A stretch of DNA of 64,000 bases from Candidatus Accumulibacter similis (GTDB lineage: Bacteria; Pseudomonadota; Gammaproteobacteria; Burkholderiales; Rhodocyclaceae). The DNA lies in contig CP054595.1 in assembly GCA_013347225.1 (NCBI GenBank), positions 4,212,415 through 4,276,414 of the forward strand, read 5' to 3'. The notes below the pieces were generated by a model. That model was not told the origin of the DNA, did not search any database, and was given only the letters and a program-made list of their open reading frames with translations. A program made the position numbers and the translations under genes. Below are positions 17,828 to 25,858 of the stretch, piece after piece. Numbering within the stretch: position 1 is the first letter of the stretch; each line of letters opens with the position of its first letter.

Positions 17828-18970
17828 TCAGCGCAGCACCCGCCCACCGCTGCCAATGACCGTCAGGTCGACGAAGCGTGAACCGGTCCGGTCGGTCGGC
17901 GAATAGCTGACGCGGTAGCCGCCAAGGTCGTGATTCTGCATGCCCTCCAGCGCTGCGACGAGTTTCTCTCGCGTCGGCTCCTTGCCCGCCTTGCGCAGCG
18001 CCTCGACGAGCACTTTCGCCATGGCGTAGGCTTCGATCCCGTAGTACGACGGTTTTCCCTGCTTGCCCAGGAGTTTCTGGTACTCGCGCACCATCGGCAG
18101 CGTGTCGTTCCATGGGTAAGGCATCACCTGCGAGATGCCGATGCCACGCGCCTCGTTCCCCAGTTCCTCCACCAGCAGGTCGGCGCCTACCGGGGACAGG
18201 GTCATGAACTGCGGATTCTGTTTCGCCTTCCTCATCTCGCGGACGAAGGCGGCACTGGCCTTGTAGAGGGTCACCATGATCACCGCCTGTGGATTCGCCC
18301 TGGCGATCGTCTGCACGGCGCCGCTGACATCGGCGGAATTGCGCTCGACCGTGGCCACCGCCGACGGCATCTGGTTGTGCTTCCTGAGCGCCGCCAGCAC
18401 TCCCTCGAGCCCCGACTTGCCGAAGCCATCGTTCTGGTAGAAGACGGCGATGCTCTTGAAACCGAGCGAGACGAGTTGGTTGACGATCGCCTCGGTCTCG
18501 TTGGCGTAGCTCGCGCGGACGTTGAACATGTAGCGATTGTTGGGATGGTCACGCGGCGACTGGCGCAGCGAGTCTGCTCCGGAGATCGTTCCCACCAGTG
18601 GCACCCTGGCGGCGCCGAAGACTTCGTCCATTGCCGCCGTGGTCGGGCTCGAGCCGTAGAACGCCAGCAGCGCGAAGACCTGCTCCTGGGCAATCAGCGC
18701 TCTGGTGTTGGCGACTGTCCGCTCGGTCTCGTAGCCGTCATCGAGACTGCGCAGGTCGAGCCTCCTGCCGTGCACGCCGCCGGCTTCGTTGAGCTGGCGA
18801 AAATAGGCGTTGATGACCATCTTCATGTCCAGCCCGTAAGGGCCGCTGGGACCGGAAAACGGCGCCGTCATGCCGATCAGGATGCTCTTGTCGGTGACCC
18901 CGACCTCGCCCGCTGCAACCCAACCGGCCCAGCTCAGGACAACCAACAACAGTGCTCTGACGAGTTTCAT
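17828..18970 (-). CDS. ABC transporter substrate-binding protein, branched-chain amino acid type
   Basis: 380 residues. Sec signal peptide MKLVRALLLVVLSWAGWVAA, then a type I periplasmic-binding fold (TDKSILIGMTAPFSGPSGPYG, GVHGRRLDLRSLDDGYE). The family binds Leu/Ile/Val, amides, aromatic acids or related solutes; the ligand cannot be predicted. A strong GGGGAGGA ribosome site precedes the ATG. No permease or ATPase gene lies next to it, so it is an orphan receptor, possibly serving a transporter elsewhere or a sensory system. Confidence 0.88.
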   Translation of the reverse strand: MKLVRALLLVVLSWAGWVAAGEVGVTDKSILIGMTAPFSGPSGPYGLDMKMVINAYFRQLNEAGGVHGRRLDLRSLDDGYETERTVANTRALIAQEQVFALLAFYGSSPTTAAMDEVFGAARVPLVGTISGADSLRQSPRDHPNNRYMFNVRASYANETEAIVNQLVSLGFKSIAVFYQNDGFGKSGLEGVLAALRKHNQMPSAVATVERNSADVSGAVQTIARANPQAVIMVTLYKASAAFVREMRKAKQNPQFMTLSPVGADLLVEELGNEARGIGISQVMPYPWNDTLPMVREYQKLLGKQGKPSYYGIEAYAMAKVLVEALRKAGKEPTREKLVAALEGMQNHDLGGYRVSYSPTDRTGSRFVDLTVIGSGGRVLR

Positions 18971-19314
18971 GCCGTCCTCCCCGCGTGACGCGCTGGCCGC
19001 AACCGCGCAGCGACGACCCCGGCCACGCGCGGAGAATGGCGATACAAACTGACACCGTGCTTACACGCGCCAAATCGCCTTGCGACACAAGGCGCGCGCG
19101 CCGAGTCCGGAGTGTGTGGAAGAAGCGACGGCCAGCCGATCGTGCGGCTTCGCTCATCCGCTGCCGCCCATCGGCAGTCGGACACCCAGGTGACGGTGGG
19201 CGGCACGCGATGTCAGGCGTGGGCCACTGCTCGTACCGATGCGCGTGCGATCGCGCCGTGCGCTCGCTGGCGCCCAGCATCCTTGCCTGCGCGCCAGGAC
19301 TTGTTGACGACCGA
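18971..19314. other. intergenic region between dnaJ and the ABC binding-protein gene
   Basis: 344 bases between dnaJ and the downstream minus-strand gene. A short inverted repeat (CGCCTTG, 5-base loop, CAAGGCG at about 19076-19094) has no T tract. I see no gene, tRNA or convincing promoter; short open frames are unsupported. Confidence 0.5.
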
Positions 19315-20439
19315 TCAGGTCGCGGCAAAGAAGTCGCGCACGCGATCCATCCACGACTTGGCGCGCGGGTTGTGATGACCGGCGTTGTCCCGACTGGAAT
19401 CCTCGAGTTCGCGCAGGAGTTCCTTCTGTCGCTCGGTGAGATGAACCGGCGTCTCGACGACCACGTGGCAAAGCAGATCGCCATGCGCGTTGCTGCGCAC
19501 GCCCTTGATCCCCTTGCCACGCAGCCGGAACACCTTTCCCGACTGTGTCTCGGCAGGAACGCGGATCTTCGCCGCGCCGTCGAGAGTCGGGATGTCGATT
19601 TCGCCGCCGAGAGCTGCCGTCGTGAAGCTGATCGGCATCTCGCAGTGCAGATCGTTCTGCTCGCGCTGAAAGACGGCGTGCGGCTTGAGGTGAATCTGGA
19701 CGTACAGGTCTCCCGCAGGACCGCCATTGATGCCGTGCTCACCCTCACCCGACAACCGAATCCGGTCGCCCTCATCGACGCCGGCCGGTATCTTCACCGC
19801 CAGCGTCTTGTGTTGCTTGACCCGACCGGCCCCATGGCAAGCGCCACAGGGGTCGGCGATGTAGCGGCCGGTACCATGACACTTGGGGCAGGTCTGCTGA
19901 ATCGAGAAGAATCCCTGCTGCAGGCGAACCTGGCCGCTGCCCTGGCACGTCGGGCAGGTCTTCGGCTGCGTTCCCGCCTTGGCACCGCTGCCGTGACAGG
20001 CTTCGCAGGCCTCCATGGTCGGGATGCGAATCTTGGTTTCCGTCCCGAAGGCCGCCTGCTCGAGGCTGATCTCCAGGTTGTAGCGCAGGTCGGCACCACG
20101 ATAGACGTTCGAACGTCCGCCACCGCCACGCCGCCCACCGAAGATCTCGTCGAAGATGCCGCCGAAGGCATCGGAGAAACCGCCGGCACCGGCCGCGCCC
20201 ATCCCCGCCTGCGGGTCCACTCCGGCATGGCCGTACTGGTCGTAGGCAGCCCTCTTGTCGGGATCGGAGAGGATCTCGTAGGCTTCCTTTGCTTCCTTGA
20301 AGTGTTCCTCAGCCTTGGGATTGTCCGGATTGCGATCCGGATGGAACTTCATCGCCAGCTTGCGGTAGGCCTTCTTGATGTCCTCATCGGCGGCGTCACG
20401 GTTGACGCCCAGAATGTCGTAATAGTCGCGTTTTGCCAT
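19315..20439 (-). CDS. dnaJ: chaperone protein DnaJ
   Basis: 374 residues. Hsp40 co-chaperone that delivers clients to DnaK and stimulates its ATPase. The J domain (1-70) has the HPD tripeptide in KFHPDRNPDNP. A Gly/Phe-rich linker (FGGIFDEIFGGRRGGGGR) follows, then four zinc-finger CxxCxGxG repeats (CEACHGSG, CPTCQGSG, CPKCHGTG, CGACHGAG), then the C-terminal substrate-binding domains. Third gene of the heat-shock operon grpE-dnaK-dnaJ; 71 bases separate it from dnaK. Confidence 0.97.
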   Translation of the reverse strand: MAKRDYYDILGVNRDAADEDIKKAYRKLAMKFHPDRNPDNPKAEEHFKEAKEAYEILSDPDKRAAYDQYGHAGVDPQAGMGAAGAGGFSDAFGGIFDEIFGGRRGGGGRSNVYRGADLRYNLEISLEQAAFGTETKIRIPTMEACEACHGSGAKAGTQPKTCPTCQGSGQVRLQQGFFSIQQTCPKCHGTGRYIADPCGACHGAGRVKQHKTLAVKIPAGVDEGDRIRLSGEGEHGINGGPAGDLYVQIHLKPHAVFQREQNDLHCEMPISFTTAALGGEIDIPTLDGAAKIRVPAETQSGKVFRLRGKGIKGVRSNAHGDLLCHVVVETPVHLTERQKELLRELEDSSRDNAGHHNPRAKSWMDRVRDFFAAT

Positions 20440-20510
20440 TGGTTCGTGAGCACTTTGGGGGGCGGGCGAAGGGAGGCGCGATTATACGCCCCCCCCCTGC
20501 AGACTACAGC

Positions 20511-22448
20511 CTACTTCCGGTCCTTGACTTCGGTGAACTCGGCATCAACGACGTCGCTGTCGTCCTTTCTCGCTTCGCCGGTCGCACCTGCCGCGCCGCC
20601 CGTGCCACCCGCTCCAGCCGCTTGCTCCTGCTGTTTGGCGTACATCTTCTCGCCAAGCTTCTGGGCAGCCGTTCCGAGGGACTCGCTCTTCGCCCTGATG
20701 GCGTCGATGTCGTTGCCGCGAATCGCCTCTTCCGCATCCTTGATCGCCTTCTCGATCGTCGCCTTCTCACTGTCGGCAAGCTCCTTGCCATATTCGGCAA
20801 GAGACTTCTTGACGGTGTGGATCATGGCGTCACACTGGTTGCGTGCTTCCGCCAGCTCGTGTGCCTTGCGGTCTTCTTCGGCGTGCAGTTCGGCGTCGCG
20901 CACCATGCGCTGCACCTCATCCTCGCTGAGCCCGGAAGAGGCCTGAATCTTGATCTTGTTCTCCTTGCCAGTCGCCTTGTCCTTCGCCGACACATGCAGG
21001 ATCCCGTTGGCATCGATGTCGAAGGTGACCTCGATCTGCGGCATGCCACGCGGTGCCGGCGGGATGTCCGACAGATTGAACTGGCCCAGACTCTTGTTGC
21101 CGCCAGCCATCTCGCGCTCACCCTGCAGGACGTGGATGGTGACTGCGGACTGGTTGTCGTCGGCGGTCGAGAAGACCTGTGTCGCCTTGGTCGGAATCGT
21201 CGTGTTCTTCTTGATCAGCTTGGTCATCACGCCACCAAGCGTCTCGATGCCGAGTGACAGCGGCGTCACATCGAGCAGCAGAACGTCCTTGACCTCACCC
21301 TGCAGGACACCACCCTGGATCGCCGCACCGACCGCCACCGCCTCGTCGGCGTTGACGTCACGCCGCGGCTCGCGGCCAAAGAATTCCTTGACCTTGTCCT
21401 GGACCTTCGGCATCCGCGTCTGGCCACCGACCAGAATCACGTCGTTGATGTCGCCGATGCGGCAGCCGGCGTCCTTCAGCGCAATGCGGCAGGGCTCGAT
21501 GGTCCGCTCGACGAGATCATCGACCAGCGACTCGAACTTGGCGCGCGTGATCTTCTGCGTCAGGTGCTTCGGACCCGATGCGTCGGCAGTGATGTACGGC
21601 AGGTTGATCTCGGTCTGCTGCCCGGACGACAGTTCGATCTTGGCCTTTTCCGCTGCATCCTTGAGACGCTGCAGCGCCAGCACGTCGGCCTTGAGGTTGA
21701 CTCCGGTCTCCTTCTTGAACTCTTCGATGATGTAGTCGATCAGCCTCTGGTCGAAATCCTCGCCACCGAGGAAGGTATCGCCGTTGGTCGACAGGACTTC
21801 GAACTGGTGCTCGCCTTCGACCTCGGCAATCTCGATGATCGAGATGTCGAACGTGCCACCACCGAGGTCATAGACGGCAATCTTCTTGTCGCCCTGCTTC
21901 TTGTCCATGCCGAAGGCAAGGGCAGCGGCCGTCGGCTCGTTGATGATCCGCTTCACCTCGAGCCCGGCGATCCGCCCGGCATCCTTGGTTGCCTGCCGCT
22001 GGCTGTCGTTGAAGTAGGCGGGAACGGTGATCACCGCCTCGCTCACCTCCTCGCCAAGATAGTCCTCGGCGGTCTTCTTCATCTTGCGCAAGACCTCCGC
22101 CGAGACCTGCGGCGGCGCAATCTTCTTGCCGCGCACCTCGACCCAGGCGTCACCATTGTCGGCCTTGAGAATGCGGAACGGCATCAGCGAGATGTCCTTC
22201 TGTACCTCCTTCTCCTCGAAGCGCCGGCCGATCAGGCGCTTGATCGCGTACAGGGTGTTCTTCGGGTTCGTTACTGCCTGCCGCTTGGCAGGCGCACCGC
22301 ACAGGACCTCGTCATCCTCGGCGTAGGCGACGATCGACGGTGTCGTGCGCGCGCCTTCCGAGTTTTCGATCACCTTCGGCTTGCCATTCTCCATCACGGC
22401 GACGCACGAGTTGGTCGTCCCGAGATCGATGCCGATTACCTTTCCCAT
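20511..22448 (-). CDS. dnaK: chaperone protein DnaK (Hsp70)
   Basis: 645 residues. The nucleotide-binding domain starts GIDLGTTNSCVAV, with DLGGGTFDISIIE and the linker LLLDVTPLSLGIETLGG. The substrate-binding domain and helical lid end in a Gly/Ala-rich tail (AAGAGGTGGAAGATGEA) and a DDSDVVDAEFTEVKD terminus like that of E. coli. Main cytoplasmic Hsp70. It lies 99 bases downstream of grpE and shares the sigma-32 promoter. Confidence 0.98.
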   Translation of the reverse strand: MGKVIGIDLGTTNSCVAVMENGKPKVIENSEGARTTPSIVAYAEDDEVLCGAPAKRQAVTNPKNTLYAIKRLIGRRFEEKEVQKDISLMPFRILKADNGDAWVEVRGKKIAPPQVSAEVLRKMKKTAEDYLGEEVSEAVITVPAYFNDSQRQATKDAGRIAGLEVKRIINEPTAAALAFGMDKKQGDKKIAVYDLGGGTFDISIIEIAEVEGEHQFEVLSTNGDTFLGGEDFDQRLIDYIIEEFKKETGVNLKADVLALQRLKDAAEKAKIELSSGQQTEINLPYITADASGPKHLTQKITRAKFESLVDDLVERTIEPCRIALKDAGCRIGDINDVILVGGQTRMPKVQDKVKEFFGREPRRDVNADEAVAVGAAIQGGVLQGEVKDVLLLDVTPLSLGIETLGGVMTKLIKKNTTIPTKATQVFSTADDNQSAVTIHVLQGEREMAGGNKSLGQFNLSDIPPAPRGMPQIEVTFDIDANGILHVSAKDKATGKENKIKIQASSGLSEDEVQRMVRDAELHAEEDRKAHELAEARNQCDAMIHTVKKSLAEYGKELADSEKATIEKAIKDAEEAIRGNDIDAIRAKSESLGTAAQKLGEKMYAKQQEQAAGAGGTGGAAGATGEARKDDSDVVDAEFTEVKDRK

Positions 22449-22547
22449 TCTTGAATCCTTTCAGTATGCTCTTGTTTCCTGATTGCACCGTCGCCCGCAG
22501 ACGAAATGCCCGAGATGCCTTCTCAGGTGGGGGTCACCCGGCGTATT

Positions 22548-23126
22548 TCAAGACGCCGCCTTGGCGACAATGACCAGCGCCGGACGCAACACGCGCTCGG
22601 CGAGCAGATAGCCCTTCTGCAGAACGGTGACCACCGTGTTCGCTTCCTGGGCGGACTCGACGACACTGATGGCCTGATGCCGGTTCGGGTCGAATTTCTC
22701 GCCAACCGGGTTGATCTCGGTCAGAGACGATTTCTCGAACGCCGCGACCAGTTGTTTCAGGGTCAACTCACTGCCGGCGCGCAGGCTCTCGACCGTTGCC
22801 GCTTCAGTCGCCAGCGCCGCTTCGAGACTGTCCTTCACCGGCAACAACTCGCGAGCGAAACGATCGATCGCGAACTTCGCCGCCTTGGCGATATCCTCCT
22901 GCGCTCGCCGCCGCACGTTCTCGGTTTCCGCCTTGGCGCGCAGCCACAAATCCTGGTACTCGTCTGCCTTCTGGCGCGCCTGCTGCAATTCCTCCTGCAG
23001 GACGGCGCCATCATCTTCTGCCTGCGGCAGCTCGGCAGCGGGCGCTTCGCTGACCGCAGGCGCCTCTGCCGCGGCGGCCGCTGCGGCAACGGTTGGTTCC
23101 TCAGGTACTGCGTCGTTGGTGTGCAT
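22548..23126 (-). CDS. grpE: nucleotide exchange factor GrpE
   Basis: 192 residues. It releases ADP from DnaK. An acidic, Ala-rich N-terminus (about 45 residues) precedes a long helical region (LQEELQQARQKADEYQDLWL and RAKAETENVRRRAQEDIAKA) and the C-terminal beta domain with NPVGEKFDPNRHQAISVV and TVLQKGYLLAERVLRPALVI. First gene of grpE-dnaK-dnaJ, directly behind a heat-shock promoter. Confidence 0.96.
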   Translation of the reverse strand: MHTNDAVPEEPTVAAAAAAAEAPAVSEAPAAELPQAEDDGAVLQEELQQARQKADEYQDLWLRAKAETENVRRRAQEDIAKAAKFAIDRFARELLPVKDSLEAALATEAATVESLRAGSELTLKQLVAAFEKSSLTEINPVGEKFDPNRHQAISVVESAQEANTVVTVLQKGYLLAERVLRPALVIVAKAAS

Positions 23127-23156
23127 GGATGCTCATCTCCGGGAAAACGAACTGCT

Positions 23157-23184
23157 ATCTGGGGGCGTGCCGTCGAATTTCAAG
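23157..23184 (-). promoter_or_regulatory. sigma-32 heat-shock promoter of grpE-dnaK-dnaJ
   Basis: Minus strand: CTTGAAA, 13-base spacer, CCCCAGAT. This fits the RpoH consensus (CTTGAAA, 11-16 bases, CCCCATNT) at nearly every position. It ends about 30 bases before the grpE ATG at 23126. Confidence 0.85.
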
Positions 23185-23255
23185 CCTTGTGGCGCCGCAT
23201 TCCGGCAGCAACAGGCAACGGGCCAGGATTTTTTTGCTGCAAGGAGCGCTTCTGC

Positions 23256-23264
23256 TGCTAGCAT
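23256..23264 (+). promoter_or_regulatory. possible extended -10 of the kinase gene
   Basis: TGC-TAGCAT, 28 bases before the ATG at 23293. The region just upstream is T-rich (23229-23235), but no -35 stands at standard spacing. It would read away from the divergent grpE heat-shock promoter. Confidence 0.4.
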
Positions 23265-23292
23265 TCCGCTTTTGTCGGTCGCCGGGCTCCGT

Positions 23293-24642
23293 ATGCTGCA
23301 GAAGATAGGAAAGTACGAGGTCATTCGCTCGCTGGGCAAAGGGGCAACCGCCGTCGTCTATCTGGCGCGTGATCCTCGCCTTGACCGGCATGTCGCCATC
23401 AAGCTGATTCGCTTCGACGACGACAACGCAGCCATGTCGCGTCGCCTGCGCAAGCTGTTCCAGACCGAGGATTCGATCGGTCGCCGGCTCAATCATCCCA
23501 ACATCGTCAAGATCTTCGACGCCGTGGTCGAACCCGACCAGGCCTATCTGGTGATGGAGTTCGTCGATGGCGTCGCGCTCGACAGGTTCTGCACGATCAA
23601 CAAACTGCTGCCGATGCATCGGGTCATCGGCATCATCTTCAAGTGCTGCCTGGCCCTCGACCACGCACTCCACCAAGGTGTGGTCCATCGTGACATCAAG
23701 CCGGCAAACATCCTCATCGACGCCAACGACAATCCGAAGATCACCGATTTCGGACTCGGCCTCAATCTCCTCAAGGACATGAGCCAGGACTCGACCTTCG
23801 TCATGGGCGTCGGCTCGCCGGCCTACATGTCGCCGGAACAGGTCAAGAACTACCCGCTCAACCACAAGACCGACCTCTACTCGCTCGGCGTCCTGCTGTT
23901 CCAGTTGCTGACGGGGCGGCTGCCCTTTCGCGCCAACAACCCGGCGACGCTGGTGTACAAGATCGTCAACATGGACGCCCCGTCGGTCTGTGCGCTGAAC
24001 CCCAATCTGCCGCCGGGCCTCGATCCGATCATCCGCAAGGCGCTCGAGAAGGATCTGTACAGCCGCTATCGCAACGGCGCCGAGTTCGCCAAGGATCTGT
24101 CAGCGGTGCGTTACCAGATGCAGGAAGAGGATCAGACGCAGCAGGATTTGGCGCACTTCGACCGTTTGCGCAAAGTCGACTTTTTCGCCGAGTTCGAGGA
24201 CATCGAGTTGTGGGAGGTCCTGCGCATCAGTGTCTGGCGTGAACTCTCGGAAAAGGTGACGCTGATACGCGAAGGCGAAAACCATCGCAAGTTCGGCGTC
24301 ATCGTCGACGGGTTTGTCGAGGTTTCTGCCAACGGCCGGGTGATCTGCCGCCTCGGCCCCGGCGAGGTCGTCGGCGAAATGGCCTTCCTGCACCCGACAG
24401 ACGACCACCGCCGGGCAACGGTGGTCACCCTCGAGGCCACCCGCTTCCTGGAGATCAACAGCTCGGCCCTCGGCCTCAGTTCGGACGAAGTGCGCGAGCG
24501 CTTCAACAAGGTGCTGCTCGTCAAGCTCCTCGAACGCCTCCGCGAGGCCAACAAGGTGCTCGCGAAACTGGGGCAGACGGCGGTTCAGGGCCGTGCGTCG
24601 GCCCATGCCGGCGGCGGCTCGCCACCGCTTGAACTGCTCTGA
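23293..24642 (+). CDS. Ser/Thr protein kinase fused to a C-terminal cyclic nucleotide-binding domain
   Basis: 449 residues. Hanks-type kinase at about 7-275: glycine loop GKGATAV (15-21), VAIK Lys37, catalytic HRDIKPAN (Asp134), DFG (152-154), SPAYMSPEQ activation segment, and DLYSLGVLLFQLLTG. No membrane helix is present, unlike most bacterial PknB-type kinases. Residues about 300-410 form a cNMP-binding fold with FGVIVDGFVEV, a CRLGPGEVVGEMAF turn and RRATVV, the positions that bind the phosphate in CAP/PKA domains. This suggests a cytoplasmic kinase controlled by cAMP or c-di-GMP-like ligands (inference). TerC follows after 15 bases and Usp overlaps TerC, so the three probably form one unit. 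Confidence 0.88.
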   Translation: MLQKIGKYEVIRSLGKGATAVVYLARDPRLDRHVAIKLIRFDDDNAAMSRRLRKLFQTEDSIGRRLNHPNIVKIFDAVVEPDQAYLVMEFVDGVALDRFCTINKLLPMHRVIGIIFKCCLALDHALHQGVVHRDIKPANILIDANDNPKITDFGLGLNLLKDMSQDSTFVMGVGSPAYMSPEQVKNYPLNHKTDLYSLGVLLFQLLTGRLPFRANNPATLVYKIVNMDAPSVCALNPNLPPGLDPIIRKALEKDLYSRYRNGAEFAKDLSAVRYQMQEEDQTQQDLAHFDRLRKVDFFAEFEDIELWEVLRISVWRELSEKVTLIREGENHRKFGVIVDGFVEVSANGRVICRLGPGEVVGEMAFLHPTDDHRRATVVTLEATRFLEINSSALGLSSDEVRERFNKVLLVKLLERLREANKVLAKLGQTAVQGRASAHAGGGSPPLELL

Positions 24643-24657
24643 CAGGAGAGTCCCGCA

Positions 24658-25401
24658 ATGCCCGACCTCGCCTCGCCCGCTTTCTGGATTGCCGTCCTGC
24701 AGATCATCGCCATCGACATCCTGCTCGGCGGCGACAATGCGGTGGTCATCGCCCTCGCCTGCCGCCGGCTGCCGGAGGCGCAACGCAACAAGGGCATCTT
24801 CTGGGGCGTCTTCGGCGCCATTGCCCTGCGCGTCGTCCTGATCTATTTCGCCCTGCAGCTGCTCGCCGTCCCTTACCTGAAGATCGTCGGCGGCTTGCTG
24901 CTGTTCTGGATCGGCATCAAACTGATCCTGCCCGAGCACGAGGACGCGCACGGCAACGTGCAGAGCAGCAGCACGCTGCTGGGAGCGATCAGGACGATCA
25001 TCGTCGCCGACGCCGTCATGAGCGTGGACAACGTCATCGCCGTCGCCGGCGCAGCACACGGATCGATCGTCCTGGTCGTCTTCGGCATCGCCGTCTCGAT
25101 CCCGGTGGTCGTCTGGGGCAGCAAGCTGGTGCTGACCCTCATGGATCGCTTTCCGGTCGTGATCACCGCCGGCGGCGGCCTGCTCGGCTGGATCGGCGGC
25201 GGCATGCTGCTCACAGACCCCGGATTCCCCGTGCACTGGCGAGACGTCGTCCCGCACAGCACCTCCATCGCATCCGGCGCTGGCGCCCTGCTGGTGGTCG
25301 TGGCCGGCAAGTGGCTGGCCCAGCGACGGCATGCCCGGGTTGCCCATGATGGACTGGCCACCGCCAAGGCGGCGACCGTTGACCGAGGAGATCCCACTTG
25401 A
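24658..25401 (+). CDS. TerC family integral membrane protein
   Basis: 247 residues, about seven membrane helices. The TerC hallmarks are the two acidic membrane motifs IDILLGGDNAVVIALA (about 20-35) and VADAVMSVDNVIAVAG (about 120-135). Family members are linked to manganese export, metal homeostasis and tellurium resistance, and TerC/Alx-type proteins have been reported as Mn exporters. The ribosome site CAGGAGA lies before the ATG. It sits between a kinase-CNB gene and a Usp gene; the C-terminal tail is cytoplasmic and basic (AQRRHARVAHDG). Confidence 0.88.
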   Translation: MPDLASPAFWIAVLQIIAIDILLGGDNAVVIALACRRLPEAQRNKGIFWGVFGAIALRVVLIYFALQLLAVPYLKIVGGLLLFWIGIKLILPEHEDAHGNVQSSSTLLGAIRTIIVADAVMSVDNVIAVAGAAHGSIVLVVFGIAVSIPVVVWGSKLVLTLMDRFPVVITAGGGLLGWIGGGMLLTDPGFPVHWRDVVPHSTSIASGAGALLVVVAGKWLAQRRHARVAHDGLATAKAATVDRGDPT

Positions 25402-25826
25402 ACACACGATGGTTGCTGCCCGTCGACGGGTCGCTGCCGGCGTTGCGCGCAGTCGATCATGTCATCGCCGAGGCGCTTGCCACGCCGCAAGAACTGGAGG
25501 TCCTGCTGCTGAACGTGCAGCACCCGCTGCCGTCCGATATCAGCCGCTTCGTCAGCACCGACGTCGTCCATGATTATCATCGCGAAACGGGCGACGCCGC
25601 GCTGGCCTCTGCCCGCGCCCGACTTCACGCGGCCGGAATCGGCCATGCCGAGCACGTCCTGGTCGGTGAGGTCGCACCGACGATCGTCGATTTCGCACGC
25701 GAAAACGACTGCGGGCTGATCATCATGGGAGCACGCGGCCTCGGAAGCGTGGCCGGTCTGCTTCTCGGATCGGTGACGCAGCGCGTGATCCATCTCACCG
25801 ACCTGCCGGTGGTCGTCGTCAAGTAG
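25398..25826 (+). CDS. universal stress protein (UspA family)
   Basis: 142 residues. The Usp fold, starting WLLPVDGSLPALRAVDHVIA and ending in the ATP-binding signature GARGLGSVAGLLLGSVTQRVIHLTDLPVVVV, here in its G-2x-G-9x-G(S/T) form. Usp proteins are cytoplasmic dimers induced in growth arrest, and many bind ATP. It starts with TTG at 25398, which overlaps the TerC stop as TTGA and has GAGGAG seven bases upstream, so translation is coupled to TerC. Confidence 0.9.
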   Translation: MNTRWLLPVDGSLPALRAVDHVIAEALATPQELEVLLLNVQHPLPSDISRFVSTDVVHDYHRETGDAALASARARLHAAGIGHAEHVLVGEVAPTIVDFARENDCGLIIMGARGLGSVAGLLLGSVTQRVIHLTDLPVVVVK

Positions 25827-25858
25827 TTCGGCGCAACCGCGCCGGCTTCCCTGCCTGC

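Noticed and set aside
19076..19094. Inverted repeat as dnaJ terminator
   Set aside because: Only seven base pairs, no T tract on the minus strand and more than 200 bases after the dnaJ stop.
24100..25407. Open frame of about 435 codons on the minus strand
   Set aside because: Antisense to the kinase-CNB, TerC and Usp genes; no protein feature.
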